Positions 56,052-63,952 of a DNA stretch of 64,000 nt are shown piece by piece. The stretch covers positions 432,033 to 496,032 of the forward strand of contig NZ_JAGHKO010000010.1 of NCBI RefSeq assembly GCF_017742245.1, in the 5' to 3' direction. The stretch is from Niastella soli (GTDB lineage: Bacteria; Bacteroidota; Bacteroidia; Chitinophagales; Chitinophagaceae). Position numbers and translations under genes: made by a program. The first letter of the stretch is position 1, and each line of letters opens with the position of its first letter. The notes below the pieces were generated by a model. It was not told the DNA's origin. It ran no database searches and worked only from the letters and a program-made list of their open reading frames with translations.

Positions 56052-56170
56052 CCAATATTTCAAAGAACTGATACAAATAGCAACCGCTCATAACCGGTAT
56101 TGATGAGGAGCCTTATGCAATACAAAGGTAAGATGGTTTTTTACTGAAACTATAACGTCAACGTATATCT

Positions 56171-56280
56171 CTGTCTATAATGTTCTATATTGTTCTATAT
56201 TGTCTCAGATAAGTCTTCAGTGCTCCTGGGATGTCTAAAGGGGTCTAAAGGGGTCTACTTGTGTCTTGAATGGTCCTGGT
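56171..56280 (+). repeat. Decamer array nnGTCTnnnn, 11 units in exact phase
   Basis: Eleven consecutive 10-bp units share a GTCT/TTCT/CTCC core at positions 3-6: CTGTCTATAA, TGTTCTATAT twice, TGTCTCAGAT, AAGTCTTCAG, TGCTCCTGGG, ATGTCTAAAG, GGGTCTAAAG, GGGTCTACTT, GTGTCTTGAA and TGGTCCTGGT. The phase never slips. It lies in the 583-bp gap between convergent genes, after the terminator. Confidence 0.85.
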
Positions 56281-56337
56281 AAAAACGGGGTATTGTTTGG
56301 GATTGTGCCGGGATAAACGGGCTATTGAGCCGGGCGT

Positions 56338-56411
56338 TGTTCGGATGTTGTTCGGACCTGCCCTGGGAATGTTCGGGTGTTCCCGGGGGAAACCCGAACA
56401 AAGTCCGAACA
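56338..56411. repeat. Nested inverted repeats with TGTTCGG direct repeats
   Basis: TGTTCGGAT (56338-56346) and TGTTCGGAC (56349-56357) are direct repeats. TGTTCGGAC pairs with GTCCGAACA (56403-56411), and inside it TGTTCGGGT (56370-56378) pairs with ACCCGAACA (56392-56400). The two 9-bp stems are coaxial and enclose TCCCGGGGGA. The rest of the gap (56281-56552) is G-rich then C-rich with no credible gene; a 61-codon frame from 56270 is an artefact. Confidence 0.8.
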
Positions 56412-56552
56412 AAATCAACAAGAAACCCGCCGCAATACCGGCAAAAACCTGGTAAAAAGGTGCCTTAAAGAAGAAGCTTTTTTACAAAAAAGAACGGCTT
56501 TGAAGAAATACAGTAGTGATCAGGCAACACAGGAAAAAAGAAAATGAAATGA

Positions 56553-57317
56553 TCATTTTTTACCGGGTATCAAGCTGTTGTACCTTTCAAACAGTCGTAC
56601 CAATTCATCGGGAATTATTGCCGGTAACGCTTTTAGCTCAAAAGCAAATTCACGTTCCGGCAAGTTCATCTTGTATTGTTCAGAATATCGTTGCTTGTAA
56701 AATAACCTGATCTTATACAATTTCCTTTTCATCAGGTTGTCAAATGTTGTTGAAAAAGAAAAAGCGAAATTATTCAGGCTTTCAGAATAGTACAAATAAG
56801 TAGAATCGTTATAAGACTCGTTGATCAGGACTTTGGAAACATACACCTGCTCCACTCCTTTCCCATCGGAAAGCTGAATAGTACGCACCAGGCTGTCATT
56901 GGTTTCACTATAAAATTTCAGATTGGGGGACAGCCTGTTTCCTAACATGGAGTCAACCTTTACTTTTGTCGCATTTACAGCATTCAATGTATCGAACAGG
57001 AAACCTACTTCAGCACCCCGCTCCCGCACCATGTAATTGTACGCAGTTTCCTCAATCAAATTGCCGAACTTGTCATTCGAAACTATTTGATAGGGTAGTT
57101 TGTACAAAACCATGCCCTTATAATAATAAACGCTTATCGTATCATCTACACTCCACAGTTTCCCTTTCATATCAATAATAGGCATATGCGAGTTCAAACT
57201 CATATTACCCTCTCCGGGTAAAGTTTCCTGCGCGCCTGCTGTTGAAAAACAGCAGACTATACAATACATCAAAGCAATCCACCCGGCAGCATTTACATTT
57301 ATAACTTTTAGATTCAT
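56553..57317 (-). CDS. Secreted protein of unknown function
   Basis: I do not recognise this 254-residue protein. It has a signal-peptide-like N-terminus (about 10-29, ALMYCIVCCFSTAGAQ) and then a mostly beta-strand-rich sequence with charged, Tyr-rich strands (SVDDTISVYYYKGMVLYKLPYQIV, YKIRLFYKQRYSEQYKMNLPE). Two Cys occur, both in the signal region, and no lipobox or T9SS domain is evident. It is 103 nt behind the GH43 gene on the same strand and could be the last gene of the arabinan run or unrelated. Its composition resembles small periplasmic proteins of Bacteroidota. Confidence 0.65.
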   Translation of the reverse strand: MNLKVINVNAAGWIALMYCIVCCFSTAGAQETLPGEGNMSLNSHMPIIDMKGKLWSVDDTISVYYYKGMVLYKLPYQIVSNDKFGNLIEETAYNYMVRERGAEVGFLFDTLNAVNATKVKVDSMLGNRLSPNLKFYSETNDSLVRTIQLSDGKGVEQVYVSKVLINESYNDSTYLYYSESLNNFAFSFSTTFDNLMKRKLYKIRLFYKQRYSEQYKMNLPEREFAFELKALPAIIPDELVRLFERYNSLIPGKK

Positions 57318-57420
57318 TTAATTATGGATATGCGTTATTAATTGCCTGGTAATATACAATGCTTTTATAGTGTGGGTAGCCTGACAGGAGAGAATCTTTA
57401 TGATCGCATGTACGGCCAGG

Positions 57421-58386
57421 TCAGGGAGCCAGCTCCGGCCACCCGGTCGTATTCCAGCGCAACTCGCGAATAACCAGCTTGGGTTTGCCATTGTCTTTGG
57501 CATCGTACCCATGATATACTATATAATCTTTTCCATCAAAAGTGTAAACTGAATTATGTCCTACCGCCACCCAGTTGGTGGTATCGCCTGCAACAACCAG
57601 GGAGCCGCCGCCCTGCATCATAGGTATATTATCTTTATCAATATAAGGACCAGTTGCTTTCTCACTTCGCCCCACCAGTACTTTATAATTACTTTTTAAA
57701 CCCCGGCAACAAAAGTCCACCGATACAAACAGATAATAATATTTTCCTTTTTTAAACAGGAAGGGTGCCTCAATAGCTGAATTGCCACCACCTGGCTTAT
57801 CCGGTTCACTTTTTCGGCTCGCCAGGTTATGCCATTCTTCCGGATGTGCCAGTGACACCAGGTCACCATTAAGTTGTACGAGTTTAAGTCCGCCCCAGAA
57901 GGAACCAAAAGCCAACCACGCGGTGTCGGTATCATCAACAAACAGATTGGGGTCTATGGCGTTCCAGTCATCTCGGCCAGGCACAGACTGCACCAGCTTG
58001 CCCTGATCTACCCAATGATAATCATGCGAACCGGGATGTAAGGTTTTGTTGGTGGCCACGCCAATACAAGAGGTATTCTTACCAAAAGCGGATACTGCAT
58101 AATACAGGTAATATTGTCCGTTATGATAACTGATGTCCGGTGCCCAGGTATGTCCTTTAAAGGCCGGCAGTTCTTTTAACAGCCACGCAGGCGGTTGGGC
58201 AAATACCGGCTGCTCCTTTTTCCAGTCAACCCGGTTTACCGACGACCATACAGTAATGCCCTGTCCTGTACAGAACATATAATACACACTGTCTTGTTTT
58301 ATCATCACGGGATCGTGCGCCGGGATGGTTTGGGCAGTTGTAGACAAACTCAGGAAAAAACACAGGTATATGATTAGATACTTCAT
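57421..58386 (-). CDS. GH43 endo-arabinanase/arabinosidase
   Basis: I start at 58384-58386 (MKYLIIYLCFFLSLSTTAQ, a signal peptide), 15 codons inside the open frame. The 321-residue enzyme is a single five-bladed propeller of GH43. The three acidic residues fall in AHDPVMIKQD (base), NAIDPNLFVDD (pKa modulator) and NSAIEAPFLFKKG (acid). VGHNSVYTFDGKDYIVYHGYDA is typical of endo-1,5-alpha-L-arabinanases. It is preceded by a terminator hairpin and follows the larger GH43 on the same strand. No lipobox is seen, so a periplasmic location is likely. Confidence 0.93.
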   Translation of the reverse strand: MKYLIIYLCFFLSLSTTAQTIPAHDPVMIKQDSVYYMFCTGQGITVWSSVNRVDWKKEQPVFAQPPAWLLKELPAFKGHTWAPDISYHNGQYYLYYAVSAFGKNTSCIGVATNKTLHPGSHDYHWVDQGKLVQSVPGRDDWNAIDPNLFVDDTDTAWLAFGSFWGGLKLVQLNGDLVSLAHPEEWHNLASRKSEPDKPGGGNSAIEAPFLFKKGKYYYLFVSVDFCCRGLKSNYKVLVGRSEKATGPYIDKDNIPMMQGGGSLVVAGDTTNWVAVGHNSVYTFDGKDYIVYHGYDAKDNGKPKLVIRELRWNTTGWPELAP

Positions 58387-58467
58387 TATCGTTATTAAAA
58401 ATTTGAAGTAGGATGTAAGAAGCAGGATCAAAGGTGTTCCGCCTCAGCGGGATGCCTGCCTAATTCT

Positions 58468-58503
58468 AAAAATGGCGCCCCGCCTCAGCGGGGTGCCATT
58501 TTT
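58468..58503. terminator. Strong hairpin terminator between two GH43 genes
   Basis: AAAAATGGCGCCCCGC (58468-58483) pairs with GCGGGGTGCCATTTTT (58488-58503) over 16 positions with one G-T wobble and a CTCA loop, with A/T tracts on both ends so it can act on either strand. An 18-bp sequence starting CCGCCTCAGCGGG at 58439-58456 recurs with one mismatch at 58480-58497, within this hairpin. Two TCAACTGn units follow at 58512-58527. Confidence 0.85.
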
Positions 58504-58537
58504 AAGTCTTATCAACTGGTCAACTGATAAACCTACC

Positions 58538-60214
58538 CTACTCTACAACCAACTTTTTCCTGAGATTGATCCCCTCGCCCTCCACCTGTATCATATAAAT
58601 ACCGGCTTGTTTCGGCGCGGGCACCCGCAGGTTGTTTGCCGACAGTTGTTTATTTGAATACAACAGTTTGCCATCACTTGTAAATATCCGGGTGGTAATG
58701 TATTGTCCCGGTGATCCGGTACCAATGGATATCTCACTGCCTTTTATCACCGGGTTGGGATAAACGCCGCGCGCTTCCGTTATCAATGGTCCCGGTTCAT
58801 TCACAGCCTCGCGGGTGGTTTGTGCAGCGATCAGCCATTTCTGACAATTGCAATCTGAAAAATCCTGCAGCGTTAAGCGGGTTCCCGCTGTAGTGGATGA
58901 ACCGGCAACAGAAACAATTCTTGAACCAGAAGCAGGCGTCATAACATGCGAGCCGTCGCCTAATCGTTCTACCTTGAACTTTTGGCAGTTGTTATTTAGC
59001 CAGGCATACAATTGCATTAAGGTACCTGCTGCTGTGCCGCAATTGATCACATCGGCCGACAAACCTCCCAGCGAATTGGTGATGCGGTAATACCCATCGC
59101 CAACAGGAGTAAAGTTCCACTTCTGACAGGTTAAATTCGCCCAGGTACCCTGTGCTATACCCTGTCCCGAAGCGCCCGTACAACCCCAGGCATCCCATAC
59201 CAGACCGCTGTTCTTATTGGTAACCCGGTATTGCCCTGCTGCTATCCAGTCGCGTGTAATAAAGGGCCAGCCACCGCTAAAACCCATATTGGCAATATCC
59301 AGCTTGGGATTACCATTATCATTACCATCGTAGTAATGCATGGATACAAAGTTGGAACCGTTTTCAGAAAGCAGTCCCAATTGGCCAGGACCAATATACC
59401 GGCCCGAACTGCTCAGTGCGGTGGTACCCCCACCGCTTGTCATGGCAGTGCCGTTTTTGTCAACATACGGACCGGTAATACTTGTTGACCGCCCCATTAC
59501 GATGTAATAGGTACTACTGGTGCCATTGCAACAGGTACCGCGGTTGGCAAACAAATAATAGTAACTCCCGTTTTTTACAATATAAGGTGCTTCCCAATCT
59601 GCCCCACTGCCACCGGCAATGCGGGTAACGGTAGCGCCGCTTTTTACTTTACCGGTAGCCGCATCCAGTTCTATGATACCGATACCGCCATGCCAGGAAC
59701 CATACGTGAGCCATACCCGGCCATCCGAATTTTTAAATACTGCCGGGTCAATGGCATTGATATCGCCGGAGGCTGAGGAGGAAACCACCTTGCCCTGGTC
59801 TGTCCATACATAAGAAGAAGAATTCTGATCGAGTGTTGGCGAGGTAGCTACACCGATAGCAGATACCGAAGCGCCAAAAGTAGAACAGGCATAATACATG
59901 TAGTATTTCCCATTCATATAAATACAATCGGGTGCCCAGAAATTACCACCGAAGCCAGGCACTGCCGAATTGATCCATGAAGGCCAGGTGCCCACGGGAA
60001 ATACTGTTTTGGGTCCCGATGTCCATTGATACAGATTAGTAGAATAGGCTGCATAAATGCCATTGCCTGTTGTGAACATCCAGTATTTGCTTCCATCTTT
60101 AATAAGCGTGGAAGGATCGTGTGATTGATAAGATCCGCCCAATGCGGAGGCCTGTTTTGGTTGCGCTAACATGAGCATGGCCAAAACAAGCAGATAAGGT
60201 ATTCCTTTTTTCAT
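58538..60214 (-). CDS. GH43 arabinanase with ricin-type lectin and T9SS C-terminal domain
   Basis: I start at the ATG 60212-60214 (MKKGIPYLLVLAMLMLAQ); a TTG three codons upstream is less likely. The 558-residue protein has a signal peptide, a GH43 propeller (about 28-320; SHDPSTLIKDG, NAIDPAVFKNSDG, ADWEAPYIVKNG as the three acidic sites), a ricin B/CBM13-like trefoil (about 325-460, repeated CQKW/CQKF motifs) and a T9SS type-A domain (about 480-558; GVYPNPVIKGSEI, AGIYMIQVEG). It is thus exported through the outer membrane and targeted by a lectin, a long-range arabinan-cutting enzyme beside a compact paralogue. Confidence 0.93.
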   Translation of the reverse strand: MKKGIPYLLVLAMLMLAQPKQASALGGSYQSHDPSTLIKDGSKYWMFTTGNGIYAAYSTNLYQWTSGPKTVFPVGTWPSWINSAVPGFGGNFWAPDCIYMNGKYYMYYACSTFGASVSAIGVATSPTLDQNSSSYVWTDQGKVVSSSASGDINAIDPAVFKNSDGRVWLTYGSWHGGIGIIELDAATGKVKSGATVTRIAGGSGADWEAPYIVKNGSYYYLFANRGTCCNGTSSTYYIVMGRSTSITGPYVDKNGTAMTSGGGTTALSSSGRYIGPGQLGLLSENGSNFVSMHYYDGNDNGNPKLDIANMGFSGGWPFITRDWIAAGQYRVTNKNSGLVWDAWGCTGASGQGIAQGTWANLTCQKWNFTPVGDGYYRITNSLGGLSADVINCGTAAGTLMQLYAWLNNNCQKFKVERLGDGSHVMTPASGSRIVSVAGSSTTAGTRLTLQDFSDCNCQKWLIAAQTTREAVNEPGPLITEARGVYPNPVIKGSEISIGTGSPGQYITTRIFTSDGKLLYSNKQLSANNLRVPAPKQAGIYMIQVEGEGINLRKKLVVE

Positions 60215-60245
60215 TTTTGGCAAGTTTTGAATGGTTTTAAAAACG

Positions 60246-62219
60246 TCATTCCAACTTTACCCGTAACACACTGAATGAATAAGGTGCTGTATTTAAAACT
60301 ATCTTTTTATTTTTTATTGCAATCGTTGATTCAACAGGTGCTACGTTCGTTGGACTGTCGAATGAATTCACTGCAGTGAGGTCTGATTGCATGGACAACA
60401 ATTTGCCTTTGGCGGCGATCTTTTTTACGCCATCCAGTTGCAAGGCATTGTTGAATGCTTTATCAGAAGCGTTCACCACTTTAATGATCAGTTCATTGGT
60501 AGCAGCGTCGATACAGGCCGAAGCATAGAGACTGTCCTGCCCCGCCACTGCTTCATTGTTCAATGTAATGGGTACTACTTTGGAACCTTTGTTAAGGGAG
60601 AATAATTTTTGAACCTGGTAATCGGGGGTACCATATGCCTGCAGGTTGTTCACCCAAATAAGATCGGGTGCCCATTGCCAGGCGTCCACATTCGCAAACA
60701 GCGGCGCATAAGAAGCCATGCCTACCACATCGGCATTGCGTTCCAACCCGGTCATAAAAGCAGCTTCTGACAAGGCGGCCAGCCAGGTATTGCGGTTGTT
60801 GCCCACCGTTTTATCAACATGGGAGGCATATTCCCCACCAAAAACCTTTGAACCGGTACGGGGATAATTATCATAACGGCGGGCATTTTGCAGGAACCAC
60901 TCAGGTTTGCGATAATAATGCTCGTCTATAAAGTCTGCATTCAGCTTGCGCAGCTCGCCATTCAGGTAATCGAAACGTTCGCCTTTGGGATCAGTACCTG
61001 AGCTGCAGATCAATTTTATATTGGGATATTTTCCTTTAATGGCTGTCTGAAATGCCTTTAACCGTTCAATATATTGTGGGCCCCAGTTCTCATTGCCTAT
61101 GCCCATCATCTTCAGGTTGAAGGGCGCAGGGTGGCCCATATCGACCCGTACTTTGCCCCATTTGGTGTTTACATCGCCATTGGCAAATTCAACCAGGTCC
61201 AATGCATCCTGGATAAAAGGATCAAGGTCTTTCATGGGGACCAGTTCCGCCGAATTGAACTGACAAGCCATACCGCAATTGAGAATGGGTAAGGCTTCGG
61301 CGCCAATATCTTCAGCTAACTGGAAGTATTCAAAGAAACCCAATCCAAATGTTTGAAAGTAATCAGGTGCATTTTGATGGGGGAACTCAATATTCCATCT
61401 GTTGATCATCAATTGTCTTTCTTCTATAGGACCAACGGTGTTCTTCCAGCGGTACCGGTTCGACAGGTCGAACCCTTCTACAATACAACCACCAGGGAAA
61501 CGAATGAAACCTGGTTTCATATCTGCCAGTAATTGTACCATATCGGAACGCATGCCACCAGGGCGGTTCTTCCAGGTATCTCCGGGAAACAGGGAGATCA
61601 TATCCAGGTCTACGACGCCATTGCCTTCGAACCAGATGTTCATTTTGCCTTTCAAAACAGTTTCATTGGCATGAAAACTAACGGCAGCTTTATGCCAGCT
61701 GTCGCCTGCTTCAGTTAACGACAAAACAGTATCGCCCACCACTCTTTTTGTTGTGTCAATCAATTCAATATGTAATTTCGTATGTGCCTGTGGCTGCCGA
61801 TATAGTATTGAAAGGTCATAACGCATTCCTTTTTTAATGCCCATGCCGCGGAAACCTTCATTGGTAAGTCCCAGATCGCCTTTGGCCGCATTGTTCATGG
61901 TAACACGCAGAAAGCGGGGATTGCGGGTATTTTCTTCGCCCCGGTTAACAACCAGCACTTCCCCTTCCACAAACTTTTTCCGGTTCACCGTCCAGCCCAT
62001 CAGGGGTTTGAAGAACTCGAACGAGCGGTTCTTTACCATCTCTGCATAGATCCCCCCATCGGCCCCGAAGTTGATATCTTCAAAAAAGATCCCCCACATG
62101 GTTGGTTCAATAGTGGCTGTTGGCTGAGCAACTTTCACTATCAGACTATTTGTTTGTTGAGAGAAAGATGCGCTGAATACAGTCGTTGTCAATAATACAA
62201 GCATTAATCGTTTTATCAT
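60246..62219 (-). CDS. GH51 alpha-L-arabinofuranosidase
   Basis: A 657-residue protein with a signal peptide (about 1-20, ending SASFSQ). The N-terminal GIFFEDINFGADGGIYAEMV block is diagnostic for this GH51 type, followed by a carbohydrate-binding-like insert (about 70-215), the catalytic TIM barrel and a C-terminal jelly-roll. Glu377 in GIGNENWGPQY is the expected acid/base and Glu463 in GGEYASH the nucleophile. It releases arabinofuranose from arabinan or arabinoxylan side chains and oligosaccharides. It is 31 nt upstream of the GH43-ricin gene, and its start codon abuts an octamer array. Confidence 0.95.
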   Translation of the reverse strand: MIKRLMLVLLTTTVFSASFSQQTNSLIVKVAQPTATIEPTMWGIFFEDINFGADGGIYAEMVKNRSFEFFKPLMGWTVNRKKFVEGEVLVVNRGEENTRNPRFLRVTMNNAAKGDLGLTNEGFRGMGIKKGMRYDLSILYRQPQAHTKLHIELIDTTKRVVGDTVLSLTEAGDSWHKAAVSFHANETVLKGKMNIWFEGNGVVDLDMISLFPGDTWKNRPGGMRSDMVQLLADMKPGFIRFPGGCIVEGFDLSNRYRWKNTVGPIEERQLMINRWNIEFPHQNAPDYFQTFGLGFFEYFQLAEDIGAEALPILNCGMACQFNSAELVPMKDLDPFIQDALDLVEFANGDVNTKWGKVRVDMGHPAPFNLKMMGIGNENWGPQYIERLKAFQTAIKGKYPNIKLICSSGTDPKGERFDYLNGELRKLNADFIDEHYYRKPEWFLQNARRYDNYPRTGSKVFGGEYASHVDKTVGNNRNTWLAALSEAAFMTGLERNADVVGMASYAPLFANVDAWQWAPDLIWVNNLQAYGTPDYQVQKLFSLNKGSKVVPITLNNEAVAGQDSLYASACIDAATNELIIKVVNASDKAFNNALQLDGVKKIAAKGKLLSMQSDLTAVNSFDSPTNVAPVESTIAIKNKKIVLNTAPYSFSVLRVKLE

Positions 62220-62228
62220 GTTCTTCGT

Positions 62229-62329
62229 TCTTAGTTATTAGGTTATTAAGTTCTTGAGTTCGTTAGTTATTTAGTTCGTTAGTTTTTTCAACTATCAAAC
62301 TTACTAACTCAATAACTTACAAACTTTTC
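62229..62329. repeat. Head-to-head inverted octamer arrays (7 + 5 units), overlapping a stop codon
   Basis: Seven reverse-oriented octamers keep exact phase at 62229-62284 (minus strand: AACTAACG, AACTAAAT, AACTAACG, AACTCAAG, AACTTAAT, AACCTAAT, AACTAAGA). Five forward octamers follow at 62290-62329 (AACTATCA, AACTTACT, AACTCAAT, AACTTACA, AACTTTTC), only 5 nt apart. The reverse set ends 9 nt before the GH51 start codon. The TAA stop of the upstream GH43 gene (62317-62319) lies inside the fourth forward unit. Confidence 0.94.
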
Positions 62330-63804
62330 TTTTTGCCCCAAACAGCAATTCCCAAATTATTAAGTCCCGTAAACACCAATGTACTATTTTTCTTATTCTC
62401 CCAATCACGTTCCCGGGAAACATATACTTTATCAATATATGCCCCATTGTTCCATTTTAGTTCAAGCCAGGGTGCGAAATAGCTCCAGCTATTGGCAGCA
62501 TTGCCATTGATCTTTCCGTCGGTATTTAAAGTAATGGTGGTGGCTATCTGCAGATCGGCATTCACCTGTTCGGCAGCATAACCTGGCACTACTTTATAAC
62601 CCAGAACGATCTGTTCCCAGTCGCCGGTCAGATCAGTTGATGCAATAGCGGATTGTACAACGTTGGCATATCGTTCAGGCGACACTACCGGCCAGCCATC
62701 AGGCGTCCAGAATACTTTGCGTATGTGCAGGTCCATAAAGAATTTATCGATGGAAGGCCTGCCCTGATGCGCCATAAAATACTGGCCATCTTTTTCAAAG
62801 ACCGAACAATGCGATACGCCCTGCCAGCCGCCATGTCCCTGAAACTGGTACGGCGCCAGTATCATAGGGTAATCGTCTGCTTCGTTGTTGATGTCTTTTC
62901 CATTATAATCAAGGAAGGGGCCTTGCGGGTTGGCAGATCTGCCCACTCGTACATTATATTTTGTTTCCAGCCAGTCGTACGCAATAAACAAATAGTATTT
63001 GTTTAATGCAGCATTATAAATGATCTCCGGCCCTTCAATATTCCCATTTACGATGCCATTGGTAAACCCGCGTTGCGCAATACGTTTTCCTTTATCACCT
63101 GAAGTAGCAGGCAACCCGGTGTTGGCATCCAGTTTCAGCACATAAATGCCATCAAAGGCCGATCCATAATATAGCCAGTGCTCACCTTGTGGTGTAACCA
63201 CTACCGTTGGGTCAATGGCATTGGTTTGGGTAACCCCAAAATCATTACTGGAGGTAACAACCAGATCCTGCTCTGTCCATGGTCCTTCCGGTGTGGTGGC
63301 GGTTGCCAGCCCGATCGCACTTAACCGGAACACGCTACACGAAAGGGAATAATACAAGCGGTACTGGTTATTCACCTTCAGTACATACGGCGCCCATAGT
63401 GATTGAAAAGGCGTACCGCCTGTTCTCGTAATGTATTCAGCACCTTTTGCCGGTAACCCATTAAATGCCAAGCCTACAAACTCCCATTGCACCAGGTCTT
63501 TTGACTTTCTTATTTGAATGCCTGGCTTTATGGTAATTCCATAGCCAACATCCGTACTGAAACAATAAAAATAATCCCCGCTTTTTACAATGGAGGGGTC
63601 ATGTACATTATAAGGACCCCAATGGGTATAGTAAGCAAAGGGGGTAATGGACGCATATGTATCTGTAATGGAATTGACATCGAAGGCGGAATCAACGGGT
63701 ACAGGAGATACCGGGTCCAGGGGATCGAGACTCCCCTTTTTCCCACAACCGGCCAACAAACAAATTATTACCGCTACAAGCAATCGTACAGACGATAATG
63801 TCAT
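62317..63804 (-). CDS. GH43 arabinanase lipoprotein with C-terminal beta-barrel domain
   Basis: The 495-residue protein has a lipobox ending at Cys20 (VIICLLAGCGKKG) and a Pro/Asp-rich linker. Its GH43 propeller (about 55-385) shows VHDPSIVKSGDYFY, TNAIDPTVVVTPQGE and NIEGPEIIYNAA as the three acidic sites and QGHGGWQGVSHCSVFEKDGQYF. A C-terminal domain (about 395-495; LTGDWEQIVLGYKV) matches the beta-domain of large endo-arabinanases. It is the first gene of the leftward arabinan run and is likely membrane-anchored, possibly on the cell surface. The final codons and stop fall in an octamer repeat. Confidence 0.92.
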   Translation of the reverse strand: MTLSSVRLLVAVIICLLAGCGKKGSLDPLDPVSPVPVDSAFDVNSITDTYASITPFAYYTHWGPYNVHDPSIVKSGDYFYCFSTDVGYGITIKPGIQIRKSKDLVQWEFVGLAFNGLPAKGAEYITRTGGTPFQSLWAPYVLKVNNQYRLYYSLSCSVFRLSAIGLATATTPEGPWTEQDLVVTSSNDFGVTQTNAIDPTVVVTPQGEHWLYYGSAFDGIYVLKLDANTGLPATSGDKGKRIAQRGFTNGIVNGNIEGPEIIYNAALNKYYLFIAYDWLETKYNVRVGRSANPQGPFLDYNGKDINNEADDYPMILAPYQFQGHGGWQGVSHCSVFEKDGQYFMAHQGRPSIDKFFMDLHIRKVFWTPDGWPVVSPERYANVVQSAIASTDLTGDWEQIVLGYKVVPGYAAEQVNADLQIATTITLNTDGKINGNAANSWSYFAPWLELKWNNGAYIDKVYVSRERDWENKKNSTLVFTGLNNLGIAVWGKKKSL

Positions 63805-63840
63805 TGATACAATTATAATTATTTATTCGTAATTGAAAAA

Positions 63841-63900
63841 ATTCGTGAATCGGTAATCGTGAAACGGCAAACGGCAGACGGCAAACGGCAAACGGCAAAC
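63841..63900 (+). repeat. Heptamer array drifting from AATCGnn to AAACGGC
   Basis: Eight units in exact phase: ATTCGTG, AATCGGT, AATCGTG, AAACGGC twice, AGACGGC, AAACGGC twice, plus a partial unit. The motif changes along the array while the 7-nt phase is kept. In the GGCA register the later units read GGCAAAC and GGCAGAC. Confidence 0.92.
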
Positions 63901-63952
63901 ATGACTCGCGAAATTTGAGCAGAATATCCGATCTTGCACCGCCTAAATTTTT

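Noticed and set aside
56270..56455. 61-codon forward frame in the gap after pectate lyase.
   Set aside because: It crosses the nested inverted repeats and shows no protein-like features.
60215..60223. TTG start three codons upstream of the GH43-ricin ATG.
   Set aside because: The ATG at 60214 gives a better signal peptide and no evidence supports TTG use.
63692..63898. 68-codon reverse frame with a repetitive N-terminus (PFAVCRLPFAVSRLP).
   Set aside because: It is the translation of the heptamer array and then overlaps the GH43 lipoprotein in another frame.
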